From Opisthorchis felineus (Eukaryota; Platyhelminthes; Trematoda; Opisthorchiida; Opisthorchiidae): DNA of 64,000 nucleotides. The stretch spans positions 196,139 through 260,138 of the forward strand of contig SJOL01004833.1 in the NCBI GenBank assembly GCA_004794785.1, read 5' to 3'. Under the pieces are notes generated by a model. It was not told the origin of the DNA. It saw only the letters and a program-made list of their open reading frames with translations, and ran no database searches. Numbering within the stretch: position 1 is the first letter of the stretch; each line of letters starts with the position of its first letter. Made by a program: the position numbers and the translations under genes. Positions 1 through 42,317 of the stretch are shown piece by piece.

Positions 1-782
1 CGTTCGAGGAGCTGGTTCTGATAATTTCGTTTGACTTCTGGGTCCACTAGATTCTCGATGGCTAAGCGAGATGTGTTCGTTTTGCGTACTCCTGGAAAGC
101 GCAATGAAAAGCAGAAGCGTACAAGTGCATGGTCGGAGTCTACGCTGGTGTTCCAGAAGGAGCGGCAGGCGGTGATTAACCCTCGCCACCGATAACTGAC
201 GGCGATGTGGTCTATTTGAAGTCGGGGCTGGTTTGTTGGTGGACACCACGTTGTCAAGCGATTTCCGCTGTTCCGGAAATTGGTATTCCAAATGAACAGT
301 CTGTGATTGCCACACGTCTGAAGCAGGTGGTCTCGGTTGTCCGCGCGTCTCGCATCCAACCCAAGAAGACCACCCAATCGGGCCTCAGCAGAGCTTAGTC
401 TACCCACCTGAGTGTTCACCTCACCAGTAACCACAACGACGTCTGAGCTTGTAGCACGTCGTAAACGAGCACCTAGATCGTCATAGAAACTGTCCTTGGC
501 AGATTCAGAGCTACAGTCAGTTGGGACGTAAGCAGACACAATAAACAGGGTGCGATGAACCTCACTTTCTCGAGATTCTCTCACAGACGTTGCCAAACGA
601 ACCGTGCACAGGCGACCATCAACGGGTATCCAATCAAATAGAGATGCTTTTGCTTGTTCGTTCAATACAATAAGCACCCCGGCATATCCAGCTGCAGTGG
701 CCTCTGCATCACCAGAGTTGCGCAGAGGTAGGTGAAATTCTCCACAACCTCCAGTGCTTCTATTTTGAACTGCAAGGGGCAT
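1..782 (-). mobile_element. Non-LTR retrotransposon (LINE) endonuclease region, uninterrupted ORF running off the left edge
   Basis: Read on the minus strand from the ATG at 782-780, the frame stays open to base 1, about 260 codons with no stop. The translation matches the apurinic-endonuclease-like (EEP) domain of CR1/RTE-type LINE ORF2 proteins, which nicks the target DNA before reverse transcription. Visible landmarks are VVVVTGEVNTQVG (the place of the usual GDxNA motif), then CGNHRLFIWNTNFRNSGNR, then IDHIAVSYRWRG, and the catalytic SDHALV near the end. The Asn and Asp/His residues of the active site are therefore present. An in-frame TAG lies three codons upstream of the ATG, so the ORF's own N-terminus is lost or shifted. 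Reverse transcriptase would follow beyond the left edge. The intact frame contrasts with the frameshifted copies elsewhere and suggests a younger insertion. Confidence 0.88.
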
Positions 783-1780
783 GTTCAGAGGCTACACGTT
801 CTAAAGCATGACTTTGCACTCTGAGAGGCAAGGGACATGCCGAAAGATGGTGTGATGGTGGTCAGTTTATTCGACAGAGCAATTATTGTGACGGTTTAAC
901 CCTGAGTCCTATTAATAGCAATGATATGAAACAGGGGGAAATTTTCGCATTTTGGAACAGAGGTCCAAGTAAACATAACAAACACGGTTAAAGGAATTTC
1001 ACACCTTAGAATTCCCACTTACCGCTTGAGTGCTCTACTGACTGGGCTACCCCGAACGATGACTTAAAATTTTAACTATGTAACTGAGTTTAATTCTGGG
1101 TTGCTACATCCCTGCCCAACGAATTTAGCATTTGCTGTCTTTCGGTGCCGCTGTTTATTTAGACGTTCTGGAGTAAGAAGACGTCTAAAGCAAACAGAAA
1201 TCTGCCTCTCTTGGACAAGACTCGAACTCGTGGCCTCTTGCTTATCGGAAAAATGTTTAAATGGCCCGTATGTTATTGGTGCTTCCTCACGTCTCACGAA
1301 TGCATCTGACGCCTACTTTGTTTTGCAACACTTCTACCTAAGAGATTTAAAGCTTTGCGGGCTAGAGTCCCGTCCAAGGGCATTCGTCTTTTTGTTCGTG
1401 TTAGTCCGCTCCAGCGGGGGCGAGAAGTTACTGTCTGACCGGATAGAATCAATTCCGAGGCGCTAACTTTTGACGTAATCAAATTTTGTTCTCTATCTGT
1501 TCATAATTTTCGTCTATGCCGTTGTATGGTCTTAAAATTCAAACTTGCGGAAGCTTGGCCGCGTTACTATATTCAGCTCAATCTGTTACGTGACAGGCAC
1601 TGTAAGTGAATAGAAATAAACCTACTTGTAAAGTGATCAGGTCGGAACTTGGATCTCATAAGTGGCATATAATACCACTTTTAAACTGCGTAATCAGTGT
1701 CCAGAGCAGTTAGTGTACTGGACTATGGAACATAGTTACTATCACTAAAAAACATTTGCCATTTCTTGGGATGCAATTAG
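783..1780. other. Stretch without a supported gene
   Basis: I see no credible coding exon here. ORFs on both strands around 1076-1482 are short, overlap each other and show no family resemblance. A tRNA-like B box (GACTCGAACTCGTGG) at about 1217-1231 may be an eroded SINE remnant on the minus strand. Confidence 0.5.
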
Positions 1781-2100
1781 AGGCTTATGAAAGAGGTTCC
1801 AAAAGGTCTGAGTGCTGTTGGTGCGAATCGTCTTCCAGGATGGGAACCGCGTAATCCCCACTGTGTCTGGTTGAAGACGGTGCAAGATATGGCCGCTAAT
1901 CGATTTCAATGGCCTGAATGAGTATCTGGAGGTGTAGGCACCTCAGGATGATCGTGGTGGGCTAGTACCAAGTATCTCTCTCATCCACTTTTATTCTTTT
2001 CTTCACAATAAGGCTCTCATATAAATGGTAGCTGCACAGCGGCAAAGCATCAGTGTTGAACACTGATGTCATGCTGCCGATGGTGAGGATGATGATGGGA
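1781..2100 (+). mobile_element. LINE 3' end: last ORF2 codons, 3' UTR and tail
   Basis: The segment parallels the better copy at 13860-14403. The ORF2 C-terminus is recognisable (LGAVG..RLPGWGPRDPHC-like, then WLETLQDMAANR-like), followed by the shared 3' UTR landmarks 'ttttattcttttcttcacaataag' (2000s) and 'catcagtgttgaacactgatg', and a short GATGATG-rich tail. The copy is 5'-truncated and carries point changes and a stop (..FQWPE then TGA). This is typical of abortive target-primed reverse transcription. Confidence 0.75.
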
Positions 2101-2534
2101 CAAAAGCAACCTGATGTTCTGCGTCTCTAGGCAGTCACTCTGAGTCCCAATGTCTGATCCGTGCCAACTGGAAAGGTACACTGGGTGTAATGTATTCGAA
2201 CTTAACCCCCCTATTCTCATGAAAATTATTGTAAAACATCATTTACTGATGTACCCGATTTGATTATAAAAAATACAACTTTTCTGGTGACCGATTAGAT
2301 TGCTCAACGCAGCCGGAAATTTAGGGTTCCTGGGCACTGGCTTCAACAATTTGAAAAGGTAATCAGGGTAACAGGTGTTAGATACCGCAATCAAAAATTC
2401 ACAGAGAATTTACAACGTGATCCAGAAAACACCGTGACCTCCGTAACCTGGATCAGCGTTTTACCTGATTGTGAGACCGATCATACATGTTCGGCTTCTG
2501 AACCGGTACGCAGGACTACCGTGAACTGAGTTGT

Positions 2535-2665
2535 GGAAGGAAGCACGAGGGCCGGGCTACTTTCAGGTTGCTGAAGACCAAACAGAAACGGTCGAAATGT
2601 GAAGGTTAGGTTTGAACCTCAAACCTTCCGATCAATAATTTCTTGTCTAAATCACTGAGCCTCTT
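2535..2665 (-). repeat. SINE-A copy (tRNA-derived), degraded
   Basis: On the minus strand it reads from 'ggctcagtgattt' (A-box-like) through a B box 'ggtttgaggttcaaacct', then the conserved body ending in 'ctcgtgcttcc'. It matches the family best seen at 33477-33657. The central part is rearranged. Confidence 0.55.
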
Positions 2666-3587
2666 TGAGCTCCACAAACTGTGAATCTATGTGCGTGTGA
2701 ATTTGCCAGTTTTCGGAGCTTCGCCTACAGTACTAGTTAGCTCAAGCCTGTCCCTGGGGTTATCTTTCCTTTCATGCTTTATCTACTTGAAATTCGTATT
2801 TCAAGATTTACTAAATCCCACTGTATGGTTGTTGTGACTTGTTGAACGGGCGTGCAACTCTATGTCGGTCCTTGGCTTCCTGCTCCGCCCACTATGGTTT
2901 ATCAAAAGGCACGGTAGCTTCAGACAACCCTTTACCGAGACAAAGGAAGATTATTACAACTGTATTTATAGGGTAATCACAGAATGATCCACAAGGTGGT
3001 GCTGGAATCTCCGTGAAGGGGCGAGAAGCGTCGAGCTAAAGATGCTCGATCCAGATTGGCTGGCATTCTGACCAATCAGGGCATGCCTTTGGTCCGTAGC
3101 CCGCACGTGACACATCTGCTCGATTGACGTGCCGTTCGGTTATTAGGGGTGGCAGGCCTCCGGACAGTGGTGCGTGAATTAAGACGACTTCTCCTTGAAT
3201 AGCCGGATGATATCAACATCTCACGCTCGAGCGCCAGAGGCTGATTAATGACGCCGACTATTATCGACCGTTGATTCTCAAGCCAGACATGTGTCGGGTC
3301 ACTTGTGAAGTTTAAGTTCTTAGGTGTGACGTAACGCAAACTTCCTCTGTAGCTCAAATGAAAGACACCCATCCGGAGAACGGGGGTTCGGACCAACGCC
3401 AGGCGTGTCTTGTCGTCTGTGCATTTTGGCGTTCTTATGCCACTTCTGTCCCAAAAAGGCTTGCTACGGTAAAAGATGCAAATTTTGACCATGGGAAACA
3501 GCCCGAACAAATCATGACGGCTTCAAAGTAAACAGAATTCTGGCCTGTTCTTTTGTGATCCATTTACAAGACATCATCTTCAGAGCT

Positions 3588-3767
3588 CGAGATGACCCAG
3601 CGGTTATCACGCGAACTTACCGACCAGAAGGTCTGGGGTTCGAACCCATCGCCACCATCTTGATTGCTCCTATGTAGATTTGGTCAACTTGACAGTAGCT
3701 CAGCCTTCAGGCTTCCTTGGCGTGGCATGATAGCTAGGCCCAGAAAGAATGTTATAACTGAACGATT
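3588..3767 (+). repeat. SINE-A copy
   Basis: The order is: A-box-like 'gatgacccagcggttatcacgcg', then 'ttaccgaccagaaggtctgg', then B box 'ggttcgaaccc', then the body (..ttggtcaacttgacagtagctcagcc.., ggcatgatagctaggc) and the end 'ctgaacgatt'. This is the same order as the other SINE-A copies. A weaker tRNA-like stretch lies at 3346-3402. Confidence 0.8.
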
Positions 3768-6360
3768 CTTCAAAGCACCTTCATAACTGCAGGGGACTTC
3801 ACAGATTTCAGGTGTGGTATTCAACAGAGGCGTAGTATAAAATACCACATTACTAGGCCATCAACTTCCTTATTGCCCTGTTTTATTACTATCTGAGGTG
3901 ATTTACAAGGGGAGAATCATACTTCTCACGGTGGCAAGAGATAGACAACCTCAACATTATCGGTCCCTAGATTTGCGTTAGAAAGCATCGCAATTGATAA
4001 AGACTGGTCAAGCTGCGAGAACTCAGAGAAAAATTCTGCCTCTGAAAGACCAATCAGGTTCGCCGTCGCTCACAATGGCTTTGTGTTTGTTCTGGAGTCA
4101 CACCCAATCAGTCCACAAATTTGAATGCGGAGTATTTCGAAAATATCGAGTCGTTCATCTTTTCGGTGCTATTTTTACTGTGAACTGCAAGAGGGGTAAG
4201 AAAAGTATGAGGTGAACAAAACACAGAAATCTTCGAACTGACATTGACTGTTCTGCGCCTATTCTAAAGTGTTCATCTTCAGAAATCGACCAGAGCCAGT
4301 CTCTGTATCACAAAAGTAACTCAATCAAGGGACAAGCCAAAATTGTTATCCCTCTGGAGATGGCCTATTCTAAGGAGAGACTTTTCAGAGAAAGGATCGA
4401 TTTTTAACAGGTTATGCTATGGTCCCATAAATGTGTGAAAACGCTAATTATTCTTTCTCGTTACTGCGATGAAGAGAGAAATAGTGACTGAAAACAATGG
4501 GTGCACAGTCTGCCTCCGATAAGAGTATCTACCTGCCGAACATCCCTAGTTCGTCTGACTGTCAACTGCAGTTGCACTTGAGGATCTAATCTCAACAGGC
4601 TACTTAGCAGCCACTTTGTTGCTGCATGAAAAATGAATTTTAGGCATTTTTATCAGGTTGGCCACGTTTTTTACTTTTTACCATTACGATTTCAGTAAGC
4701 GACGTGACTATCAATTTCCTAGTGATATTCAGATAACAATAATTTCTATTGGTGTAGTTCGGCACCACATCTTGGAAGAACCAGGAAGAACATTTTGGAA
4801 GAACCAGGACGTCTAGTTTGCTGTATCGGTTACTTTGCCGTTGTTCTTGGTGTGAGTCAAATCGTCGATTTGTTTGGGTAACTGCGTAGACTAGAACGGA
4901 CGGATTCTCCTGGAGAACATCGGTCGGAGGAAGTTGCTGAGTACGGCTAAAATAGGGAAAATAATGAATTAGGAAAGCGCAAACACTGGCAATCCGTTTT
5001 CAGTGAAACCAAGGTTGCATCCAATTGGATGCTGTCAGGCGGTCAACGGGGCCATCGGACTATTGGATTGATCGATTTGTGTCACATGACCAAGGCAGAC
5101 TCAGTGTTCGCACAAATCGACCTTGACAACACAGTACTGGGTTTTGCAAACGTATTGCGACTGCTTTGGCTGTAGTCAAACAACGCCGTTGGATCCATAC
5201 TGACAGTCTTTTGGGTACCCGGACTGACCGCGTGACCGGTGTGTCAATTTGTCGACACGACTGAGCCTTTGGCTGAACCGTCGAGTCTAATGGTGCTCCG
5301 GTAAGAGAGATGCTCACATATTCTCTTAGCTAGTTGCCGTGACGTGGACCCGACATGTTCCTCTCAACAACAGCAGGAGAAGTCGCACAAAACCCTAGTT
5401 TGGATGAGAACTAATAGCTTGACTTTGAGGTATAGTTTGAGAAACCAACTTCTAAACCAACATCGCGGAGTTGCAGCCGGAAACGGTTGACCATAGTCGA
5501 AACAATCGAAATAAGATTGCCGAAATCGACTCTAATGAGCTCTGAGTGAAACGCACTGATCGGCCCAGTCGATGAAAGCTCTTCAGACCATCTTACAACA
5601 TTCGATGCGACTTGAGTTTCGCTGACTACCAGTCGTTTCTAGTCGTCTTCTAACCAATCATAGCCATTTATTTCAATATTTACCTCTATCACGACGACGG
5701 GACCGCGGAACTACTGTTCGTCACTCTGCATTCTCGCTGAAACTAAGACATTATTCAAGCGAATACGGCTAACTTTAGGAAGGACAAATTCCATGCCCTT
5801 GGCGAACTTGAGAGATGTTCTCCTGGTTGGTGGAATAGAATACTTTATGGAGAGACGTGGATATTTTTTAAATTCTTGTTTTATTCATTTATTTTTCAAC
5901 AACCAGCTTCGGTTGTAGGTAGCGACCTGTTATGCGTATCTGTGGACAGGAGTACGGGGCACGCTCAGAGGAACAAACGTCTCACAGGTTGTTCGAAACT
6001 TAGGGGTGGCGGCGATGCCAAAGTTCAGTATAAAAAAACGTATCGTAGGGCATAAACCATAAATGGAGAGAAAAGAAGACATGAATAAACAACGATGGAG
6101 TGCGTATGATATTATCGTGTGTGTGAAGCAATCGGTAATGTGGAAAATGAGTGAAACCGAAGGCACAAAATGGGCAGATGAGTCAGGGTTCATAAAATAG
6201 GAATTCGTGTTCGAGGCATTTGGAATAGTCGAAGCCGTTGATGTGAAACATTCGAATGTGTGGGCCCGATAACCACATGGACGGAGTTCTCACATCGGCC
6301 AAATGGAGTAAATCGATGAATCACAGATAAAAACCGACCGGAATTTCATCTCCTTAGTCT
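3768..6360. other. Stretch without a supported gene
   Basis: No ORF here resembles a known family or sits between convincing splice sites. Overlapping ORFs on opposite strands at about 3994-4215, 5060-5317 and 5930-6193 look random. A tandem duplication of 'ttggaagaaccagga' occurs near 4770-4810. Confidence 0.5.
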
Positions 6361-6547
6361 GGTAAGGTAGCGCAGTGGTTAGAGCGCGAATTTACTGACC
6401 GGAAGGTCCGTGGTTCGAACCCGACCTCTAACTCTCGACTTCCCCCGTCTAGGCTTGGGCAACCTGACAATATCCGAGCCCTCGTACTTCTTTTGGGTGA
6501 CATGGCAGCTGGGCACCGAAAGGGTGTTTGTTACAGCTGAACGATTT
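6361..6547 (+). repeat. SINE-A copy, well preserved
   Basis: The tRNA-like head has an A box (GTAGCGCAGTGGTTAGAGCG) and a B box (GGTTCGAAC at 6412-6420) at tRNA-like spacing, the hallmark of an internal RNA polymerase III promoter. The family body follows ('ctaggcttgggcaacctgac', 'gacatggcagctgggcaccg') and ends at 'gctgaacgattt'. Short ORFs on both strands here are shadows of the repeat. Confidence 0.88.
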
Positions 6548-9500
6548 AGTCTGCATGTCTTATCTAGCAGGAGCAAGAAAAAATACGATATACTCTGGTA
6601 AACTAACACGTGATCTAGCTTCCTGTTAGTAGGAGTCTTTGAAACGACGAGCTTTTTACAGGCCCAATTTGGTTCGGTTTGTGCTACCCATCCTGTAAGT
6701 TAGTGATCATCCATTTTGTCCTCTAGCTTTGTTCTTCTAGCTTTCGGTTTTTTATTACAAAGAAACGAACGCTGTCAGGAACATCACAAATCACCTTTCC
6801 AGTTTAACTTAAACAAGATTTACTGAAGGCTGCTTTCCAGAAACAGGTTCAAACCAGTTTAGCTTGGAGGCACACATTAGCTCCCCAATTTTTACCACCA
6901 AACCGTAAGCATAACAAAAATGGAATACGTTCATGCGACTACTGACAATCCACTTCGGATCAACTCGGATCAAGTAGGTTAGTTTGGAAGCTACCTAGGG
7001 GTGGAGTGCTGATACTCCAGAAATAGAGATGAACGTTACAGCTGCTTCCACTAGGCTCAACCTGGTTGCATGGAAATGAATACTTCTCAGTTTTACCATT
7101 TGATGTCCAACTCAGCCGAGGGGAACAAAATCATATGACCCAGCTTGTATATGTCTGAATTAATCCCTTTTTGACACCTCTTGGTAAATATTTCCAGTTT
7201 GGTCAACTTCACCAGATGAAAATGTGAAGCATTGAAAATAGTTTTTTCTGTGAGACAAATGAAAGAATCGCCAAATTCTCACGGAAAGTCCACCTCGGTT
7301 TGACTCCAATTTGGTGTTTAAGTAAAAAGTAGGGTTGACCGAAATTTAGGGGACACGCCACCTTTGATGAGTCTCATAGGTGTGAAATTTCCGGCGGGTT
7401 GTCGAAAAAGTTTCAACCCTCTAGCTATAACCCTACCGACGACCCCTCCTTTTAGGTTTATTTACGTAATGTGATGACAAGGAGAGCGGAGAAACCTCTG
7501 AAGTTTCGTGACGTTTAGGTTCGTACGAATCCACCGGTTTAGCTTGCAGGTAAGAAGGAACAATCAGCCGCTGGGATGGGATGGCACGACTCGATAGAGA
7601 TTCAGCGGCATTAAACTGTGTTCAGTGTATCCAAAACGCTCATATTTCGCCTGATTCTGGCGAACCAAGTGTGTGTGAAAGATATGATGGTCCGACAAAA
7701 CCCCGACGTGAAAGAATAACGAAGTAATCAAATGATGAGTATATTGTTTTGTTCGCCGAGCTGGGCAATTTCGTTGCAAACATGTCACAAGCATATCACA
7801 CATGCAAATATGTCTACCTTGACCGGACGTTGATAGTTTGGGTGAACATTCCTATTGGCCTCTTGGTTGACCTGTTTTCTGACTGGTGTTCGTCCGGATA
7901 ACATTGAGACTTGAACTGTGCGCCCCCAGCCATGACCTGTGTTCGTTTGCCTCTATGGTGAGTACTGTTTCTTTGTCCGTCAGTCTGATGGCCGAGGTTG
8001 ACTCGGTGTTGCCGTTGAGTTAGCGGTCCCTTGCTCGTAGCGTTCGACTTCAGGGAGTTCAAGTCACCAGGCTACCCGGATATTCACCAAGCAGCAGACA
8101 GATCCAGAAACAGGCCAGAACGAATGCTTACTCAGACAGTCAAAGGTCGATTTGGGTGAGCAGACTCTATATCGATCCATAAGCGTGCAACAACCACGCA
8201 CTTCCAACCTCAACGCACTCAGGATGTCACCTAGAGTGGTGATGACACGTTTGCAACCAAATTGCCCGGCTCAGAGAACAAACCACGGCAACAAAGAATA
8301 AAAGTCGGGTCTATTGCTGAGATTAGTTGACAGCTTTTAGGTTTCTGCAAAATACGACGTTTCCTGTGCACGAAATTCCCTGCACAAGCGGATGCTTGCT
8401 TGGTCACCCGCATCGCTCCTCTAAAGTGGAATCTCTTAATTTGTGTGTCTGTTATCGTTCTCATTATAATCTAGCTAAACGTTAGCTTTTTACAAGAATT
8501 CGTTTACGTTACTAATAAGAACTTTGTCCCAATTCTCACTGAGTAAACAAGTCCATCTTGGGAATACAACAAAAATCTGAGATGCTTTTTCATGAATATT
8601 TACGTGCACGTCAACCCCCCCCCTCCTCCAGTATAGTTGCGTATTGACGCGAATGATGTACAGTGAGGAGCAATGTTATCAACTGAGTGCCTTTTACAAC
8701 AGCTGGATTCACACTTGGGTAACCTTGAGGAGATCAACGGCAGTTTATTCTGGTTCCGTTCAGCACGCTAAATAGCTGTACACCCGGGCACAACATATTA
8801 CTGGCTCAGTGGGACTTTTTCCGGAATGGCAGAAATGCCTTGTGCACCTGTGGGATTCCGCCACCACCGCCTAGATATGAAGTAGTGCGCTGACTACTTG
8901 ACCACGGTTTTCTTTCACATGTAGGTGATATTCCTGCTGACAGGACAAGATCCCCTGAAATTCCGCTTTGCCTACGTTGATGCAAACTGTTTAAAATTTG
9001 TCATCGCAGAACGACCTCCCTCCACTATAGGTCATCGTAAACGTCAATATCTCCTCAGTATGCTGGTGTTTCTTGGCTTTACTCTGGTGCCAGTTTAATG
9101 ACTTTTCGCCGGTTTTTTGGAACGCGGTCACTTGGCCCTCTTGGTTCTTGGAATCAAAAGTGCCAGTGGACGCTCTCAAAGATGTTTTATGGGAGCCTGA
9201 TTGCTATAAAACGCATAGAACGGTACTGTCTGTAGCATCCAACGTACTCTTTAAGTCTCGAAATGGCGTCACTTATTTGGACACACCTTAATTTTTTGAA
9301 AGGCTGGCAGTACGAACTCGCGCGCCTTAGAATCTACCATGCTAGTTTGATGGCGTGGATCAATTTACTGCCAAGAATCTATCGCATTTCAATTTGTAAG
9401 TTTTTCCCCGTTATTAATGCCTTTCAGTTTGAATAGACGGGTCGGTCACTTTTTACGTGCGTCTAGTATGGTGTGGCGTTACATGCGTAAAAATTATTCA

Positions 9501-10734
9501 GTTGGCGAACCCCCATCAACCCTCATCAAAAATGACTCGGTCAGTCCGTTGGGTTTTTCCAACGTTCAAATCTATCAAAAAAGTTGTAATCTACCTGAGA
9601 CAATCTCTTTCAGTCGGTTTCTTCGGATGATTACTCCTCAAGGGGCAAAGACAAATACTCCCGGTGCTCGGCTGTGTGATTACTAACAGACTGTCCGGTA
9701 CTCGGGTCCCCACAAATCAACAATCTGGAACATACCTAGTCAGGGTAGTTGTTTGGTGGTGCAATAGATCGGTCAGCCGAATATAAGACACACCGAAGCG
9801 GAACAAAAATAACACCGCATAGTATGTTCAAATCTTTTTACCTTGACGGAGCTGTTTCGTTTGATCCACACCAACACTTGACTCGAGTTTCTTACTAGAC
9901 CTCGTCAACAGTGAACATCCGCGAGTGTTACAGGATCCGAACTCCCGTCGCCTGACGCGTGGGTTTGGCTTGTCACCAGCAATCTTTGAAGCACACCCGG
10001 ACGGCTGAACAAGGTCAGGGTCGAACAATGTGTGTTGCAGTCTTCAGGTGTATCAGAAGACCGGCACAGTGTCTAATGTGCACCACTAATGGGTTCAGAG
10101 GCTACCGAGAATTGAGTTCAGTGCTTCCTCCGTTCACTGTGGAACGAACAAAACGGCCATTCTAGGAAAGGAACGGAATTGTTCAAAAGATAGTCATTCA
10201 GGCGCGAATTACTAACTAAACGAAAGTAGTCACAAAGTCTACAGAAAGCCCATGAGTTCACGGATTCATTTGTACTTTTAATGGATCGACCGATACAGGT
10301 ACACCGACCGATTCTCAGGGAGTTACGGAAAGAAAGGTAGCCTAGCTTAAGGCAGAATATCATGATTACGTTACCAGCAAGGCGGGACTGTGGCTTGCAT
10401 ATACGGTGCTTACCTCCAGTTGCTTCGGCCGGCTTTGTCGGAATGGCACATGTGGTACCCCAACCAACCATAGCAGCAAAGAACAGCAGCGAATTACCGG
10501 GTGTCTGGTTTCAGCGATAAAAATGATAAAAATTAGCGTGAGTAGACTTCGTAAACACAAACACCACCGGATTAAATTGATGCGAAACTGCAAAAGCCGA
10601 TACATCTATATCAGGAAACCGCACTCACCTTTGCTATAATGTTGTTGTGACAATGGTTGTGAGCTTTTAACTCCACCAACGTCGCAATTCTATCTCGATA
10701 GTCAGTCTCATCAACGCGTTCTCTTTGATGGTAA
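6548..10734. other. Repeat-rich stretch without a supported gene
   Basis: Two fragments can be assigned. A MITE-like fragment lies at about 7328-7425 ('agggttgaccgaaattt' opposite 'aagtttcaaccct'), and a Penelope terminal fragment lies at about 7743-7795 ('gttcgccgagctgggcaat..cgttgcaaaca'). The minus-strand ORF at 9828-10028 ends in a possible donor and is noted under findings, but I cannot link it to a gene. The rest shows nothing I recognise. Confidence 0.5.
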
Positions 10735-11150
10735 TCAGGTGGATGTTGATCTCTTCGCCGAGCTTGGCATTTGGCTTGCGAACGCTTCGTCACCAATCGA
10801 GATGACGTCATCATTGAGCGGTTCGCAGGGTAACTCCTCCTTACCTGTTTGAGTCTGCTGTCGAGAAGAGCTTGCATAAATTTTGTACATATAGTATAGT
10901 ATGGTATAGTGTGGTTTTTAAGGACTAGCTGGTATCTATTGCTGTGATTGGCTAACTGAATCTCACGGACCTCGGAGTCTCATTGGTCCGTTCCGAGTTG
11001 TGCTGTGTTGGGGTCTGTATTGTTAATACTTGGTCCAACACACTTTGTGTTTGATCAGGTGGTTGTTAATCTGTTCGCCGAATGTGGTAGTTAGGTTGCA
11101 AACGTTTCATCACCAACCGAGGTGATATCATCACTGTACGGACGCTGATC
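10735..11150 (-). repeat. Two solo Penelope-like terminal repeats
   Basis: Bases 10735-10830 and 11055-11145 both read 'gttgatct.ttcgccga..ttgg....gcttgcgaacg.ttcgtcaccaa.cgag.tga..tcatca'. This is the same sequence as the inverted arms of the element at 47098-48045, in the left-arm (reverse) orientation. A more degraded third copy may lie at 11278-11350. No endonuclease or reverse transcriptase sequence accompanies them, so they look like solo termini or heavily truncated insertions. Confidence 0.65.
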
Positions 11151-12097
11151 AACCATCAGTGAAGTCACCCGAGTTACCGATATTCTGGTACAGTTCCAAC
11201 GTGCTCTCTAACACTAGCGAGGTTAATTTTACTAATATGTGAGAATAGTTGTAGATCGTATGAGTTTCTTTGTCTGTGATCAGGTTGGTGTTGTTGTAAC
11301 GGTTGGGATCAACGATGATATCTCCTCAGTTGATGAAGATACAGTTGCAACCAGCTGCCAAGTCCCGGCGGATGGACTGACAAAAACAGATCAAAGAGGT
11401 TGCCATAGGTGTCCCGACAGATACGGTAGATAAAGTGTGAGAGAATCGGCTGATCCAATTATTCGTAAAGTGGAGAAAATCGCTGTATCTCCAGAAAAAT
11501 CCACTGAGTGTTTCGGAAATTTTTTTGTCACAGAGCTACGTTTGGATAGGACACTCGGGAATCAATAATAGCAAGAAAAAATTTATCATGTCCCACGTGA
11601 ACCCCTATCCGGGTGGAAATTTGGTACTTTCCTCCGTCACATTTCACCGACGAATTGGAGAATTGACTGAAGTACCATGCGAAAATGCACGCATGGATTT
11701 TATTCAGGGACTTGAGTACACTTCTCTCACGTCTGCCACCTAGTCATCCTTCGTCTGGATGAATCAACAAACGTTTCGTAGCCGACGAAAAGTAAATACG
11801 TCTGACCGAGTAACTACTCACGGCTGGCGAGGTCTTACCAACACACCACAGTGTTGTTCGGAGTGTCGTTTTGCGTCCCAACACGGATGATCTTTTCCCG
11901 AAGAAAAAAACAACCATTATGTTAAAGTGTTCCTGGTGGATTGTGACCCACTATTCAAACCTGGTGGCGAGTTTTCTTTCGGAAAAGGTTGCCTCGGCAA
12001 CTCATATTTCTTTCACAATCTCTATAATATGTGACTTAATAAAATTGGGGTGTTGGTTTTTCTTTTGCTGTTTTGCCGTTCTAAACTACTAAGCTTC
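11151..12097. other. Stretch without a supported gene
   Basis: ORFs at 11525-11743 and 11871-12092 are short and show no family resemblance. The missing 5' exon of the claudin-like gene could in principle lie here or further left. It must end in phase 1 at a GT donor, and I could not single one out. Confidence 0.4.
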
Positions 12098-12272
12098 AAA
12101 AGTGTCGGTGGTTAGGGCACGAAATTGCTAACCGGAAGGTCAATGGTTCTAACGTCAGCATCTCGACCGCTCTTTTCTGAACTTGAGCAACCTGTCAGCG
12201 ACCTGTCGGCTCCCGTGTTTCCCTCGTGCGGCATGGCAGCTAGGCTCCGAAGGGGTGTCAAAGCGGAACGGC
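12098..12272 (+). repeat. SINE-A copy upstream of the first visible claudin-like exon
   Basis: The A-box-like 'gtcggtggttagggcac' and a mutated B box 'tggttctaac' are followed by the conserved body ('acttgagcaacctgtcagc', 'tgcggcatggcagctaggctccg'). It ends about 200 bases before the acceptor of the exon at 12472, so it sits in the preceding intron. It also inflates the apparent ORF that runs into that exon. Confidence 0.8.
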
Positions 12273-12441
12273 CCTCTGTTCCACATCACCGAGTACTTTT
12301 GTGTAGAGTACGTAGCGCCTAAATGTCACGCTACAGAAGTAGGAATCAAAATACTAAGGACAAGACTTCCTCAAAGGTTTTACTACTCTGATTGCTCTAT
12401 CGTTATGGCAAATCATCTCTCATCTGACCAAGTTTTTACTT

Positions 12442-12448
12442 TACTAAC
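12442..12448 (+). promoter_or_regulatory. Intron branch-point consensus TACTAAC
   Basis: A perfect TACTAAC lies 23 bases before the acceptor AG at 12470-12471, with a pyrimidine-rich stretch (ttgctttctag) between. This argues for splicing into 12472 rather than translation starting at the in-frame ATG at 12405. Confidence 0.65.
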
Positions 12449-12471
12449 AAACTTGGTTTGTTGCTTTCTAG

Positions 12472-42101
<29,630 letters not shown>

Positions 42102-42311
42102 TCCAAGGTGCACTGTGGTTTGACTGTGGATTCCGACGTAGTCGAGGCAGCACAGAATTGCTCATCGTTGCCGACCAAACAAACGAACCAATACTTCGAA
42201 CGTCTGTGATCGTACCGCGCGCAGAAATTTGTTTATTCTAAGCGCGGCCCTGACGACCATGTATTTATTGTTTTAAACTCAGTGTGCGCCAAAACAGAAA
42301 CTGCCTGCCAA

Positions 42312-42317
42312 AATAAA
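42312..42317 (+). promoter_or_regulatory. Polyadenylation signal AATAAA
   Basis: Canonical AATAAA 211 bases after the claudin-like stop codon, followed by a T/GT-rich stretch (tgtttgtattttcaaattttgttg) about 35 bases later. It fits the end of that transcript. Confidence 0.7.

Noticed and set aside
6361..6432. Functional tRNA gene at SINE heads (also 33477 and 42894)
   Set aside because: A and B boxes are present, but the acceptor and anticodon stems do not pair as in a tRNA and each head continues into the SINE body.
12405..12471. In-frame ATG at 12405 as the start of the claudin-like protein
   Set aside because: The TACTAAC branch site, pyrimidine tract and AG directly before 12472 indicate intron sequence. 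The region just upstream is also a SINE-A copy.
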